Source of the DNA: Clostridiaceae bacterium M8S5
GTDB lineage: Bacteria; Bacillota; Clostridia; Tissierellales; MCWD3
NCBI GenBank assembly: GCA_029227815.1
Contig: CP118523.1
Coordinates: 744,001 to 808,000 of the forward strand
Length of the DNA stretch: 64,000 nt
Reading direction: 5' to 3'
Shown: one piece after another, positions 17,639-26,968 of the stretch
How the letters are laid out: each line of letters begins with the position of its first letter
How positions within the stretch are numbered: position 1 is the first letter of the stretch
The notes under the pieces: model-generated
The model's input: the letters and a program-made list of their open reading frames with translations, nothing else
Database searches by the model: none
What the model was told of the DNA's origin: nothing
Position numbers and translations under genes: made by a program

Positions 17639-18110
17639 TATAACTGTCCTCGGTAAAGGTATCTTCATGACTTATACTATATCCATTTTTAAGATTATTA
17701 GAAAGAACGTATAGTTCTCTATCTGATAATAACTCTATAGAGCCTTGGCACACACCATCGAACTTTTTTTTCATAAATTCTATCAACTCATCATCGCTAA
17801 TCAAATCAAGTGTTTCATTTTTATAAAAATAAAATATTTCAATAAGGTCATGTAAAATTTCCATATAATTATTTTCAGAAATATATGGGGAGTCACAAAA
17901 TTCTTTTATAAGTTTGTCTACTATTCCTTGTCCCAATTCAATTCTTCCAGTTTTTTTAAGAGCAGAAGATTTAGTTTGTATCAGTTTTAGTGCTTGTTCT
18001 TGGGTTAAAACAAGTCCGAATTTCTTTGTTATTTCATTACATCTCATAAGTTTGCTGATAGCTTGTTGTTCCAAAATTTTATTATTTAAGTTTTGTATTT
18101 TGAATTCCAT
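17628..18110 (-). CDS. Conserved clostridial protein of unknown function (DUF6323-like)
   Basis: A soluble, mostly helical protein of 160 residues beginning MEFKIQNLNNKILEQQ, with a LTQEQALKLIQTKSSALKKTGRIE region and an acidic middle. It resembles proteins I recall as DUF6323, the usual upstream partner of the DUF6179-like gene with which it overlaps. A longer frame opens at 18149, but the ATG at 18110 has an aggagtgat ribosome site, so that start is preferred. The leader from the predicted promoter is about 110 bases. No function can be given from sequence. Confidence 0.75.
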   Translation of the reverse strand: MEFKIQNLNNKILEQQAISKLMRCNEITKKFGLVLTQEQALKLIQTKSSALKKTGRIELGQGIVDKLIKEFCDSPYISENNYMEILHDLIEIFYFYKNETLDLISDDELIEFMKKKFDGVCQGSIELLSDRELYVLSNNLKNGYSISHEDTFTEDSYNED

Positions 18111-18227
18111 AATATCACTCCTAATAAATGTTTTTGACATTATCTTCAATCTGGTTTAGATTTTCCTTGACTTTTATAGATAAATATGTTATGATTATAG
18201 TGTATAGTTATATTCGTTAATTGATAC

Positions 18228-18256
18228 ATTATACTATAATTATTTACGCATGTCAA
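18228..18256 (-). promoter_or_regulatory. Consensus promoter of the DUF6323/DUF6179-like pair
   Basis: Minus-strand TTGACA (18251-18256), 17-base spacer and TATAAT (18228-18233), a perfect match to the housekeeping sigma factor consensus. The remaining gap up to 18557 is AT-rich with no gene seen. Confidence 0.85.
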
Positions 18257-18557
18257 AAAATTGTATAAGTGGGTTGCAAAATCATGTTATTTTAGGTTGA
18301 AATCTAGAATGAGCGTGATTTTTTTATTATTTTAGAAGTTTTTTTCATACACCTTTATACAATATCATAAGTTTTTTTATATATTCAAAGATTCCAAAAA
18401 GCCAAAATAAATTGACAACATTTACAACATTTAATAGTTGTTGACAACATAAGGAGAGTTAATTATAATTATATTATAGATTTTAATAATCGATATCAAT
18501 TACATCGTAGTATATGCATCCATAAAATACAATAAAGAATATAGGAGGGTTTTTATC

Positions 18558-19256
18558 ATGTTGTTTACTTTTGTATTAACGTTGGTTTTTGTATTATTAT
18601 TATCAAAAAGTATTAAGAAACACAGCTATGTATACTATACAATCTCTACTCTATTAGTACTAGCGACCATTATATTAAACATTATGAAAATGAAGAACGG
18701 ATACAAATTAGATGGTTTTGCACTGGATATTGAGAATTGTATAAAGAGGGGAGTGCTTCCCACTGCATTTTTCATATTAGTAATGTATGTAGGTGCACTT
18801 AATTCTAAATGGAAGATAACAAAAAGACTATTAAATATTAGAGCGGAACTTGCTATTATTGCTTCAATATTGATGATGTCACACTGCGTACTTTATCTTA
18901 AAGGTTTTATAATGCATATAGGACCTATCATAAAAAATAGCAATACTTTTCCAACAAAGTACTTTTTACTTAGTATAATTGGAATAATCGGATTTATAAT
19001 TATGTTACCTCTTTTTATTACTTCAATTAAAAAGGTCAGATGTAAAATGGACAGTACTAAATGGAAACAGCTTCAAAGATGGTCTTATCTATACTACTTC
19101 TTAATATATGCACACGTATTTATCATATTAGTAGGGCGTAAGAGTATAGATTATGTTAACTTAGGTACATATACTGTTTTATTTGGTGTATATACTATTA
19201 TGAGGATTTTAAAGTACAATAAGAAAAGAAAAAATATATTAGCAACAGAAAAATAA
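18558..19256 (+). CDS. Ferric-reductase-like (MsrQ/YedZ-type) heme membrane protein
   Basis: A 232-residue protein with about six transmembrane helices. Histidines occur in the third and fifth hydrophobic segments (RAELAIIASILMMSHCVLYL and LQRWSYLYYFLIYAHVF), the pattern of heme-ligating ferric reductase-like domains such as MsrQ. This suggests electron transfer across the membrane, possibly to an extracytoplasmic partner. No msrP-like molybdoprotein gene is nearby, so the partner is unknown. Start follows ataggagggt. A terminator-like hairpin lies 50 bases downstream. Confidence 0.75.
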   Translation: MLFTFVLTLVFVLLLSKSIKKHSYVYYTISTLLVLATIILNIMKMKNGYKLDGFALDIENCIKRGVLPTAFFILVMYVGALNSKWKITKRLLNIRAELAIIASILMMSHCVLYLKGFIMHIGPIIKNSNTFPTKYFLLSIIGIIGFIIMLPLFITSIKKVRCKMDSTKWKQLQRWSYLYYFLIYAHVFIILVGRKSIDYVNLGTYTVLFGVYTIMRILKYNKKRKNILATEK

Positions 19257-19305
19257 TTAATATATCATAAGTAATTTAAGTTATCTAAACAAAACGTATG
19301 TTGAT

Positions 19306-19355
19306 AAGTCATGTATATTAGGTGAGTCTTAATGTTACCTAAGTTACATGACTTT
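19306..19355 (+). terminator. Terminator after the heme membrane protein gene
   Basis: aagtcatgtatattaggt pairs, with two mismatches, with acctaagttacatgactt across a short loop, followed by a T-rich stretch. Confidence 0.65.
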
Positions 19356-19858
19356 TACTTATTATTTTCCATCACATTAGATGGTTTAACTTGTTTCTAT
19401 GTTTAAGATTACTTTGATAGAATAATATATTAGATTTTTATAATATTTATTGAGTAGAACAAAAAGAGTTATTTATATAAAGTTTAATATTAGTTTAGTT
19501 ACGGTGCTACTATTATAGTTAAATAATAGAAGAATACAGTCAAGGTCAGTTATTTAATAGTAGCAATTATTAAAAAGAACCAGAAATTAACTCACGTACA
19601 TTTTTTCTTCTAATAGATAAGAAAATGATGCTGATAAATCTTGGAAAAAATGAACGGATAGAAAATTATTACAAAAAAGCTATTTATGTGTTATTATAGA
19701 CATAAATAAATCCTTTCAGGTTTGATAGATTTGTTTCTTGATAATTTAATTTAACCACAATATTAAAAAGTTATATTTTTTATGCAAGTAACCCGTAATA
19801 ATACGGGTTAGGGCGTATTGTAAAGGCCTAAATACATTTTGTAAATAAGGAGGTTACT
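19356..19858 (+). promoter_or_regulatory. Leader region of the PEP-synthase-like gene with a small hairpin
   Basis: About 500 bases without a gene. The only clear structure is a perfect 8-bp hairpin aacccgta-ataa-tacgggtt at 19790-19809, about 50 bases before the start codon of the next gene. It has no T-run, so it may be an RNA regulatory hairpin or a protein site. No known riboswitch core was recognised. Confidence 0.4.
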
Positions 19859-22465
19859 ATGATCTATGATTTTAGAAGTAAGAAGACTCCGAAGTTGACA
19901 GAAGTAGGTGGAAAGGCACAATCTCTCATTGAAATGACAAAAGCAGGACTTAAAGTACCAGAGGGTATTGTTTTATCCACTGGTTTTTTTACACCATGGC
20001 TTACAGAAATAAAATCATCAGATATATGGAAACAATTATTGGAAGGACCTACCACGGGCATATGTCAGTTATTAGAAACGAAGGCTAAGAGCTTTACATT
20101 AACAAAAGAACAAGAGATTATGTTAGAGAATGCGATGAAAAGCATAGAGGATGGTTACTATGCTGTTCGCTCATCATCACCAGAAGAAGACTTAGAAGGG
20201 ACAAGTTTTGCAGGTATGTATACGACTATTCTAGGAGTAACTAAGGATAGGATACCTGAGTCTATTGCAAAAGCTTTTTCATCTATGTTTAATTATCGTG
20301 TTATGGAATATAAGAACAAAAATCATATGCATTTAGAACATAGCAGTATATCTATCATCATTCAAAGACAGATTCCATCAGAGATTAGCGGTATAGGTTT
20401 TTCCATTAACCCGTCCAATAACTGTTATGATGAAGCCATGGTTAATGCAAGTTTCGGTCTAGGAGAAACCATCGTATCTGGTGTAGTTACACCTGATACT
20501 TATATAATCAATAAAGTAAAACAAAAGATCTTAGAAAAGAAAATTGGTAAGAAGGATTTTGGGTTGTGGCTCAACCGTAAAGGTGGAACCTTAGAGAAAT
20601 CTAATGAGGATCCTATGAAACAAGCTTTATCCGATAAACAGATAATAGAAGTGTCAGAGCTTGTTCAGACGTGTGAAATACACTATAATAAACCCATGGA
20701 TATTGAGTGGGCATACTATAAGGGAATACTCTATCTTCTTCAGGCAAGACCAATTACAACCTATATCCCTCTATTTCCAGAATTAGTGACGAAGCCCGGG
20801 GAGGAGAAATATCTCTATATGGATACTATGGGATTGACGCAAGGCTTCACAGAAAGTATGTCTGTTCTTGGTATGGATGTATGGATTAGGACACTAGATT
20901 TAGCCAAAGGAGATATATATCCTACAGGTGTTAATGGAGCTATTGTTCCTATACATGGAAGACAATATATCCATGTTTCTAATATAGCAAAAACTATGGG
21001 CGTCAAGAGGACGATGAAGAGACTGTGTAATTATGATGGTCCAACACGTATGATTTTTGAATCTATTGATTTTGCAAAGGAATATTTACCAGCTAAAAAG
21101 CCATATTCCACGAAACATATTTATATAAAAATGCTTAAACAAGTTATAAATATTGGTATTCCTATTGTAAAGACACTATTAACCGATTATAAGAAACTTC
21201 GAGATGACTATAGGAATGCATCTATGAAAGCTAAAAAAGGAATCAGAGAAGGTATTTATGATAACAAGCTTTATAGCGAAGTTGTAGAAGAAGTGATGAA
21301 TAAATTCTTTAAAATAACTAAGAGTTATAGTATTATACTAACAGGTATGATTGCCATGCGTAAGTTAAAGAAATTATTCAAAGGCGAAGATATGGAAGCG
21401 CGCGTTGTATCATTGGGTATGGATTTAGAAGGTAACCCTACAAGTGCCATGGGTCATCATATGTATAGACTGGCTTGTTATAAAGAGATTATCGAGACGA
21501 AATCGAGTCAAGAATTTATAAGAAATATTAAGAACAGAGCTTATTCATCACAGTTAATGAGAGATTATGATTCATATATGCATGCTTATGGTTGCAGAGG
21601 ATTCAAGGAGATTGATATCGCTGCTCCAAGAACCTATGAAAATTTAGAAAAATTTTATAAACAATTAAAATCTATTCGTATCGAGGATAATCATTTACTC
21701 CATGTTAAGAAGCGAAGAAGAGAAGCTTATACTATACTGTTAGAGCGAGCAAAAGAGAAAGGTATAGAGAAAAAATTTGTGAAATATGCTTCCCTATATC
21801 AGAATACTTTTGGATATCGAGAAGATCCTAAGTACATCTTTGTCTACGGTGTGGCAGAGCTTCGGAAACAGGCATTGAAGTTAGGCGATAGATTTGTTAA
21901 AGAAGGACGATTACGTGCTATAGAAGAAGTATTTGATCTCCATATACAAGATATAACAATAGCACAGAGAGATGCTACCTATGACTTGATAAAAGCAAGA
22001 GATAAGAATTTAGCGCCTTATAAAGAGGTAGAGCATATAAAAGACTGGCCCAATATTATCGACAGTAGAGGAAAGATATACCGTCCAATAAGAAAGGGTG
22101 AAAACGGAGATATCATCGGTGATCCTATTGCACCAGGAATCGTAAGAGGAAGAGCTAAGGTATTACATTCACCTTATGAGAAAGCGTTAGAGCCAGGAGA
22201 AATTCTAGTCACTAGGGCAACAGAACCTGCATGGACGCCCATATTTGTCAATGCAGCGGGTGTTGTACTTGAAGTTGGAGGCCCTCTCCAGCATGGTGCT
22301 ATTATTGCTAGGGAGTATGGTATTCCTTGTGTGAGTGGGATCAGTAACGTACAGAAGATTATTAAGGATGGGGATTTGTTAGAGGTTGATGGTTCAAGTG
22401 GTATTGTACGGATAATAGAAGATACTAGTGAATTAAGAGAGTATAAGGTACAAGATGTCTTATAG
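19859..22465 (+). CDS. PEP synthase-like / rifampicin-phosphotransferase-like three-domain protein
   Basis: An 868-residue protein. The first 300 residues are an ATP-grasp domain like pyruvate phosphate dikinase and PEP synthase (VGGKAQSLIEM, YYAVRSSSPEEDLEGTSFAGMY, IEWAYYKG). The end is a swivelling phosphohistidine domain, GGPLQHGAIIAREYGIPCVSG, with His812. The middle region of roughly 430 residues is unlike the TIM barrel of PEP synthase, and the length matches the Rph (rifampicin phosphotransferase) group. By family it would move a phosphate from ATP through the His to a small molecule; the substrate here is unknown. Start follows aaggaggtt. It is flanked by terminators and probably monocistronic. 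Confidence 0.82.
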   Translation: MIYDFRSKKTPKLTEVGGKAQSLIEMTKAGLKVPEGIVLSTGFFTPWLTEIKSSDIWKQLLEGPTTGICQLLETKAKSFTLTKEQEIMLENAMKSIEDGYYAVRSSSPEEDLEGTSFAGMYTTILGVTKDRIPESIAKAFSSMFNYRVMEYKNKNHMHLEHSSISIIIQRQIPSEISGIGFSINPSNNCYDEAMVNASFGLGETIVSGVVTPDTYIINKVKQKILEKKIGKKDFGLWLNRKGGTLEKSNEDPMKQALSDKQIIEVSELVQTCEIHYNKPMDIEWAYYKGILYLLQARPITTYIPLFPELVTKPGEEKYLYMDTMGLTQGFTESMSVLGMDVWIRTLDLAKGDIYPTGVNGAIVPIHGRQYIHVSNIAKTMGVKRTMKRLCNYDGPTRMIFESIDFAKEYLPAKKPYSTKHIYIKMLKQVINIGIPIVKTLLTDYKKLRDDYRNASMKAKKGIREGIYDNKLYSEVVEEVMNKFFKITKSYSIILTGMIAMRKLKKLFKGEDMEARVVSLGMDLEGNPTSAMGHHMYRLACYKEIIETKSSQEFIRNIKNRAYSSQLMRDYDSYMHAYGCRGFKEIDIAAPRTYENLEKFYKQLKSIRIEDNHLLHVKKRRREAYTILLERAKEKGIEKKFVKYASLYQNTFGYREDPKYIFVYGVAELRKQALKLGDRFVKEGRLRAIEEVFDLHIQDITIAQRDATYDLIKARDKNLAPYKEVEHIKDWPNIIDSRGKIYRPIRKGENGDIIGDPIAPGIVRGRAKVLHSPYEKALEPGEILVTRATEPAWTPIFVNAAGVVLEVGGPLQHGAIIAREYGIPCVSGISNVQKIIKDGDLLEVDGSSGIVRIIEDTSELREYKVQDVL

Positions 22466-22486
22466 CTTGTTGTTATTCGTTTATCT

Positions 22487-22524
22487 AGCCCGTTTTAGGT
22501 ATGAACGCCTATGATGGGTTTTTT
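22487..22524 (+). terminator. Terminator after the PEP-synthase-like gene
   Basis: agccc...taggt pairs with gccta...gggtt, followed by tttttt, 22 bases after the stop codon. The stem is interrupted by small mismatches. Confidence 0.7.
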
Positions 22525-22806
22525 ATGTTTATTTATATAAGTTTCTAGTGCTGTTACTTATTATTTATAGTAAGCGTCAATAATCACCACATAGAGTCTA
22601 TATCTGAGTTCATGATATACTAAGATTTTCAATATTTACTGACAAAAGAGCACGTACTTTGTAATTATACACAGGTTATCTGCAAGTATGTGAATTAAAA
22701 AAATATTAAAGAAAGCTAATAGTTTATATTTATATAGACCTTAAAAGTTAATTTATATCAAAATGATACGATTAAGTGAATGTATGATAAAAAAAGTTTT
22801 AAGAAA

Positions 22807-22824
22807 TTGTTAAAATATTAACCA
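22807..22824. promoter_or_regulatory. Upstream Rex-type operator of adhE
   Basis: TTGTTAAAATATTAACCA matches the clostridial Rex consensus TTGTTAA-N4-TTAACAA at 13 of 14 defined positions. It lies about 195 bases before the promoter-proximal site. The AT-rich gap from 22525 to 23130 shows no gene. Confidence 0.65.
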
Positions 22825-22984
22825 AAAATAGCATCACAATCACTACATATTGTATACAATAAACACTGCAAATGGAGATTGGAACTTAATTTGAGTAAAT
22901 TATTATTGTAAATATCTAATGTTAACAAAAGATAATAAAAGTATTATTTTGTAAAAAATAGATTAATATACAATAAAAAAATAC

Positions 22985-23019
22985 TTGCAAACAAAAAAAC
23001 ATTGTTATATAATTAACAC
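22985..23019 (+). promoter_or_regulatory. adhE promoter overlapped by a Rex-type operator
   Basis: TTGCAA (22985-22990), a 17-base spacer and TATAAT (23008-23013) form a promoter. The sequence TTGTTATATAATTAACAC (23002-23019) matches the Rex consensus at 12 of 14 positions and covers the -10 box. A repressor bound here would block RNA polymerase, so adhE should open when the NADH/NAD ratio rises; that logic is known for Rex and inferred here. Confidence 0.75.
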
Positions 23020-23130
23020 ACAAAACAAAGAAATTTTCTAATAACTTAGATATTAGAATCAACTTTCTTAGTTGTATATAGTAAAATATAAGATTTTCTA
23101 GACTAAAAAATAAAATTGAGGTGATATAAT

Positions 23131-25731
23131 ATGCCAGTAACTAATGTTAAAGAATTAAGGAAGAAAATTGATGAAATTAAAAAAGCACAAAAAGAGTTTT
23201 CTACTTTTCCTCAAAAAAAGGTAGATAAGATATTTAGAGCAGCTGCTATAGCAGCAAATAATTCTAGAATAAAGCTAGCTAAATTAGCTTTTGAAGAAAC
23301 AGGAATGGGAATTGTTGAAGATAAAGTGATAAAGAATCATTTTGCTTCTGAATATATATATAATCAATACAGAGCAACCAAAACTTGTGGTGTGATAGAA
23401 AGGGACTGTGCGTTTGGTATAGCTAAAATAGCTGAACCTATAGGAGTTGTAGCTGCTATTGTACCTACTACAAATCCGACATCTACAGCAATATTTAAAG
23501 CCCTTATTTGCTTAAAAACTAGAAATGGTATAATTTTTTCTCCTCATCCAAGAGCTAAAAGAGCTACCATAGAAGCAGCAAAAATAGTTTTAGAAGCAGC
23601 AGTTAAAGCAGGTGCACCTAAAGGGATAATAGGATGGATAGATAAGCCATCTATAGAAATGTCTAAAGTTGTAATGGCTGAAAGTGATATGATATTAGCA
23701 ACAGGTGGACCAGGCATGGTTAAAGCTGCTTATTCATCAGGAAAGCCAGCTATAGGAGTTGGAGCTGGAAACACTCCTGCAATAATCGATGATACTGCTC
23801 ATATAAAAATGGCTGTAAGTTCGATACTTCTATCAAAAAGCTTTGACAATGGTGTTATATGTGCTTCAGAGCAATCTGTAATTGTAATGGACAGTATATA
23901 TAATGAAGTTAAAGCAGAGTTTTTAGCTAAAGGGGCATATATATTAGCTAAAGATGAACTAGATAAAGTAAGAAAGATAATATTAATAGATGGAACTTTA
24001 AATGCTGATATAGTGGGACAATCTGCTCATAAAATAGCTAAAATGGCTGGCATAAATGTGCCTGAAGCTACTAAGGTTTTAATTGGTGAAGTAGAATCTA
24101 CAGATTTGAAAGAACCATTTGCACATGAAAAATTATCTCCAATATTAGCTATGTATAAGGCTAATTCATTTGATGAAGCATTAAAAAAGGCTGTTATATT
24201 AGTAGAGAATGGAGGATTTGGACATACTTCGGTGTTGTATACTGATATAAATATTTCAAGAGATAGAATCGATAAATTTGGTGCTGCTATGAAGACAGGA
24301 CGTACAATAATAAATATGCCTTCATCACAAGGTGCTATTGGAGATTTATACAATTTCAAATTAGCTCCATCTTTGACACTTGGATGTGGTTCATGGGGTG
24401 GTAACTCTGTTTCAGAAAACGTAGGAGTTAAACACTTGTTAAATATCAAAAGTGTTGCAGAGAGGAGAGAAAACATGCTTTGGTTTAAAGTGCCAGAAAA
24501 GACATATTTCAAATATGGCTCACTAGGTATAGCTTTAAGAGAACTAGAAGATTTAGAAATAAAAAGAGCATTTATAGTTACAGATAGAGTTTTATTCAAT
24601 TTAGGTTTTGTAGATAGAATCACAAACATATTAGAAAGTTTAGGAATAGAATTTAAAGTGTTTACTGATGTAGAGCCAGATCCAACATTAGCAATAGCTA
24701 AAAAAGGCGCTGAAGAAATGAGAACATTTAAGCCAGATTCAATTATAGCATTAGGAGGAGGTTCTCCTATGGATGCTGCTAAAATTATGTGGACTTTATA
24801 TGAACATCCACATGTTCATTTTGAAGATTTGGCTATGAGATTTATGGATATAAGAAAAAGGGTTTATAAATTCCCTAAATTAGGTAAAAAAGCGATGTTT
24901 ATAGCTGTACCTACGTCTGCGGGTACTGGTTCTGAGGTTACACCATTTGCTGTAATAACAGATGAAAAAACAGGAGTTAAATATCCATTAGCTGATTATG
25001 AGTTAACTCCAGATATGGCCATAGTTGACGCAGAACTTATGATGAATATGCCAAAAAGTTTAACAGCAGCATCTGGTATAGATGCTCTAACACATGCGAT
25101 AGAAGCATATGTATCGGTACTAGCATCTGAATACACAAATGGACTAGCACTTGAAGCTATTAGATTAATATTTAATTATCTTCCTCAAGCATACAATGAA
25201 GGTACAACAAATATTAAAGCTAGGGAGAAAATGGCACATGCATCAACAATTGCTGGGATGGCGTTTGCCAATGCTTTCTTAGGTGTTTGTCATTCAATGG
25301 CTCATAAATTAGGATCAGAGCATCATGTATCACATGGTATAGCTAATGCATTATTAATAAATGAGGTAATTAAGTTTAATGCAGTAGATAACCCACGAAA
25401 ACAAACTGCGTTTCCTCAATACAAATACCCTAATGCGAAATTTAGGTATGCGAGAATTGCAGATTATTTAAATCTTGGTGGTAAAGATAATGATGAGAAG
25501 GTTGATAATTTACTAAAAGCTATAGACAAACTAAAAATAAAGTTAGATATACCAATGTCTATAGCAGAAGCTGGAGTGAGTAGAGAAAAATTCTTTACTT
25601 CTTTAGATAGAATGTCTGAGAATGCATTTGATGATCAATGTACAGGTGCGAATCCAAGATATCCTCTTATAAGTGAGATTAAGGAAATGTATATAAATGC
25701 GTTTGAAGGTAAAAAACGAAATAAAAAGTAA
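23131..25731 (+). CDS. adhE: Bifunctional acetaldehyde-CoA/alcohol dehydrogenase
   Basis: An 866-residue fusion that reduces acyl-CoA to aldehyde and then to alcohol with NADH, forming spirosome filaments in known members. Residues 1-440 are the aldehyde dehydrogenase part, with the catalytic Cys244 in DNGVICASEQS; residues from about 450 are the iron-dependent alcohol dehydrogenase part, with IIALGGGSPMDAAK for nucleotide binding and the metal-site histidines in DALTHAIEAY, GVCHSMAHKLG and SEHHVSHGIANA. Start follows ttgaggtgat. It is monocistronic between two Rex-type operators upstream and a strong terminator downstream. It provides an electron outlet beside proline reduction. Confidence 0.97.
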   Translation: MPVTNVKELRKKIDEIKKAQKEFSTFPQKKVDKIFRAAAIAANNSRIKLAKLAFEETGMGIVEDKVIKNHFASEYIYNQYRATKTCGVIERDCAFGIAKIAEPIGVVAAIVPTTNPTSTAIFKALICLKTRNGIIFSPHPRAKRATIEAAKIVLEAAVKAGAPKGIIGWIDKPSIEMSKVVMAESDMILATGGPGMVKAAYSSGKPAIGVGAGNTPAIIDDTAHIKMAVSSILLSKSFDNGVICASEQSVIVMDSIYNEVKAEFLAKGAYILAKDELDKVRKIILIDGTLNADIVGQSAHKIAKMAGINVPEATKVLIGEVESTDLKEPFAHEKLSPILAMYKANSFDEALKKAVILVENGGFGHTSVLYTDINISRDRIDKFGAAMKTGRTIINMPSSQGAIGDLYNFKLAPSLTLGCGSWGGNSVSENVGVKHLLNIKSVAERRENMLWFKVPEKTYFKYGSLGIALRELEDLEIKRAFIVTDRVLFNLGFVDRITNILESLGIEFKVFTDVEPDPTLAIAKKGAEEMRTFKPDSIIALGGGSPMDAAKIMWTLYEHPHVHFEDLAMRFMDIRKRVYKFPKLGKKAMFIAVPTSAGTGSEVTPFAVITDEKTGVKYPLADYELTPDMAIVDAELMMNMPKSLTAASGIDALTHAIEAYVSVLASEYTNGLALEAIRLIFNYLPQAYNEGTTNIKAREKMAHASTIAGMAFANAFLGVCHSMAHKLGSEHHVSHGIANALLINEVIKFNAVDNPRKQTAFPQYKYPNAKFRYARIADYLNLGGKDNDEKVDNLLKAIDKLKIKLDIPMSIAEAGVSREKFFTSLDRMSENAFDDQCTGANPRYPLISEIKEMYINAFEGKKRNKK

Positions 25732-25772
25732 ATCAAAGATAAGATAAATATAGCAATATATGTACCCATTTG

Positions 25773-25814
25773 AGAGCAGATATTTTACAAAATGTTAAAT
25801 ATCTGCTCTTTTGA
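25773..25814 (+). terminator. adhE terminator
   Basis: Perfect 13-bp stem agagcagatattt / aaatatctgctct with an 11- to 12-base loop, followed by tttt. Confidence 0.88.
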
Positions 25815-25995
25815 TAAGCGCAATAATTTGGATTAAAGACACAAAGTCGTTTTATAGTTATAATAAATAATACCAATTATCTGCTTCAAGGAGTGGGGAG
25901 GGTGTATCGATAGAAGGAATTTATATTTTTGTAGCGCTTTACCTGTATAGGATTTTGATATTTAATTATTTAATCAGCTATACTAACAATTACTA

Positions 25996-26622
25996 TTATT
26001 TAGTGATGATTTTTTGATAGAAAATATATGAAATAATTAATACCATAATGATACTATAGATTAACCACATCAAATTGAAAGTCCTATCAATCTCCTTCTT
26101 AACAATCTTATATTGCTTATGATTAACCTTTTTTCTCCTTGGAAGTAATGGTGTAATAATAGAGATTAATATTACATTTGCAAATAAAATCATTTCATCA
26201 TATCTAATATAGCCATCTTTATTATCAAAAAATCTGAACTCGAATATCATGCTAATTGTTGCTACGATACTTATGATTATTGAACAATACATTAGTATAT
26301 TTGATAATAGTGAATTTTTAATCTTAATCTCAAAACCAATCCCCTTTAAATATAAATAATAAAACAATAAAGTCATTATACATATACCTTCGATTGCAAA
26401 AAAGATAATATTTATATCGATACTAGCAAGTCCTAAAGATAGTTTATATAAGCTATATCCAAATAATGATATAGTAGTAATTATAGTAGATAGTTTTAGA
26501 GCATTATTTAATGCTAATTGTTCTAATTCATCTTTGTGCATTAATAACAATAACAAAAATATAGCACTTATAACAGTAACAATAACGGGTTGAAATTCTA
26601 ATATATGTTTTGTTGTATTCAT
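25996..26622 (-). CDS. Hypothetical six-helix membrane protein paired with an XRE regulator
   Basis: A 208-residue protein that is almost entirely hydrophobic, with about six transmembrane segments and a basic loop (PRRKKVNHKQYKIVKK) between helices five and six. I do not recognise a catalytic motif. Its ATG overlaps the stop of the XRE gene upstream by one base (taatg), so the two are translationally coupled. Small regulator plus polytopic membrane protein pairs of this kind are common in Bacillota, but their function is usually unknown. Confidence 0.75.
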   Translation of the reverse strand: MNTTKHILEFQPVIVTVISAIFLLLLLMHKDELEQLALNNALKLSTIITTISLFGYSLYKLSLGLASIDINIIFFAIEGICIMTLLFYYLYLKGIGFEIKIKNSLLSNILMYCSIIISIVATISMIFEFRFFDNKDGYIRYDEMILFANVILISIITPLLPRRKKVNHKQYKIVKKEIDRTFNLMWLIYSIIMVLIISYIFYQKIITK

Positions 26623-26849
26623 TAATCTTCACTCTCCTCTATATATTCAAAGATTTCCTCAATGGTCTTATCAAAATACTTAGCTATAGAAAAAGTAAGT
26701 TTAAGAGAGGGATTAAAAGTACCTCTTTCGATTTCTAATACAGTTCCCCTATTAATACCTAAATCAATAGCTAAATCTTGTTGTGTTAAATTTCTTTCAG
26801 CTCTAAGAGTTTTTAGTTTTGTATTAAATATTTTTTTGCGTTTGCCCAT
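26622..26849 (-). CDS. XRE-family HTH regulator (75 residues)
   Basis: A compact Cro/CI-type DNA-binding protein: LRAERNLTQQDLAIDLGINRGTVLEIERGTFNPSLKLTFSIA covers the helix-turn-helix, in the style of short YgzD/SinR-like regulators. A longer reading from 26921 is rejected because ATG 26849 has a gaggtgg ribosome site and the upstream extension lies inside the promoter. It is coupled to the membrane protein gene that follows. The perfect TCAACA/TGTTGA dyad over its own -35 box suggests autorepression. Confidence 0.88.
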   Translation of the reverse strand: MGKRKKIFNTKLKTLRAERNLTQQDLAIDLGINRGTVLEIERGTFNPSLKLTFSIAKYFDKTIEEIFEYIEESED

Positions 26850-26868
26850 GAATACCACCTCTAATGTT

Positions 26869-26908
26869 AGCATAACAAAAAAGTTGTATATAGTCAACAT
26901 TTTGTTGA
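26869..26908 (-). promoter_or_regulatory. Promoter and likely operator of the XRE/membrane-protein operon
   Basis: Minus-strand TTGACT (26892-26897), 17-base spacer and TATGCT (26869-26874). A perfect inverted repeat TCAACA-ttt-TGTTGA (26894-26908) overlaps the -35 box and is a good candidate for binding by the XRE protein. Confidence 0.7.
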
Positions 26909-26968
26909 ATATATACCACATAATATTGATTTGCCTTTACTATAAACGTGTATTTATCAGTGAGTGAT

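Noticed and set aside
16286..18110. DUF6179/DUF6323-like pair as part of the RiPP operon
   Set aside because: They have their own consensus promoter and the RiPP genes have another, with a 460-base gap between; nothing links them in function.
18470..18520. Fur box before the ferric-reductase-like gene
   Set aside because: The taataatcgatatcaatta segment matches the consensus poorly compared with the site at 47382.
24027..24629. 200-codon minus-strand frame opposite adhE
   Set aside because: Lies wholly inside adhE, low-complexity antisense composition, no start signals.
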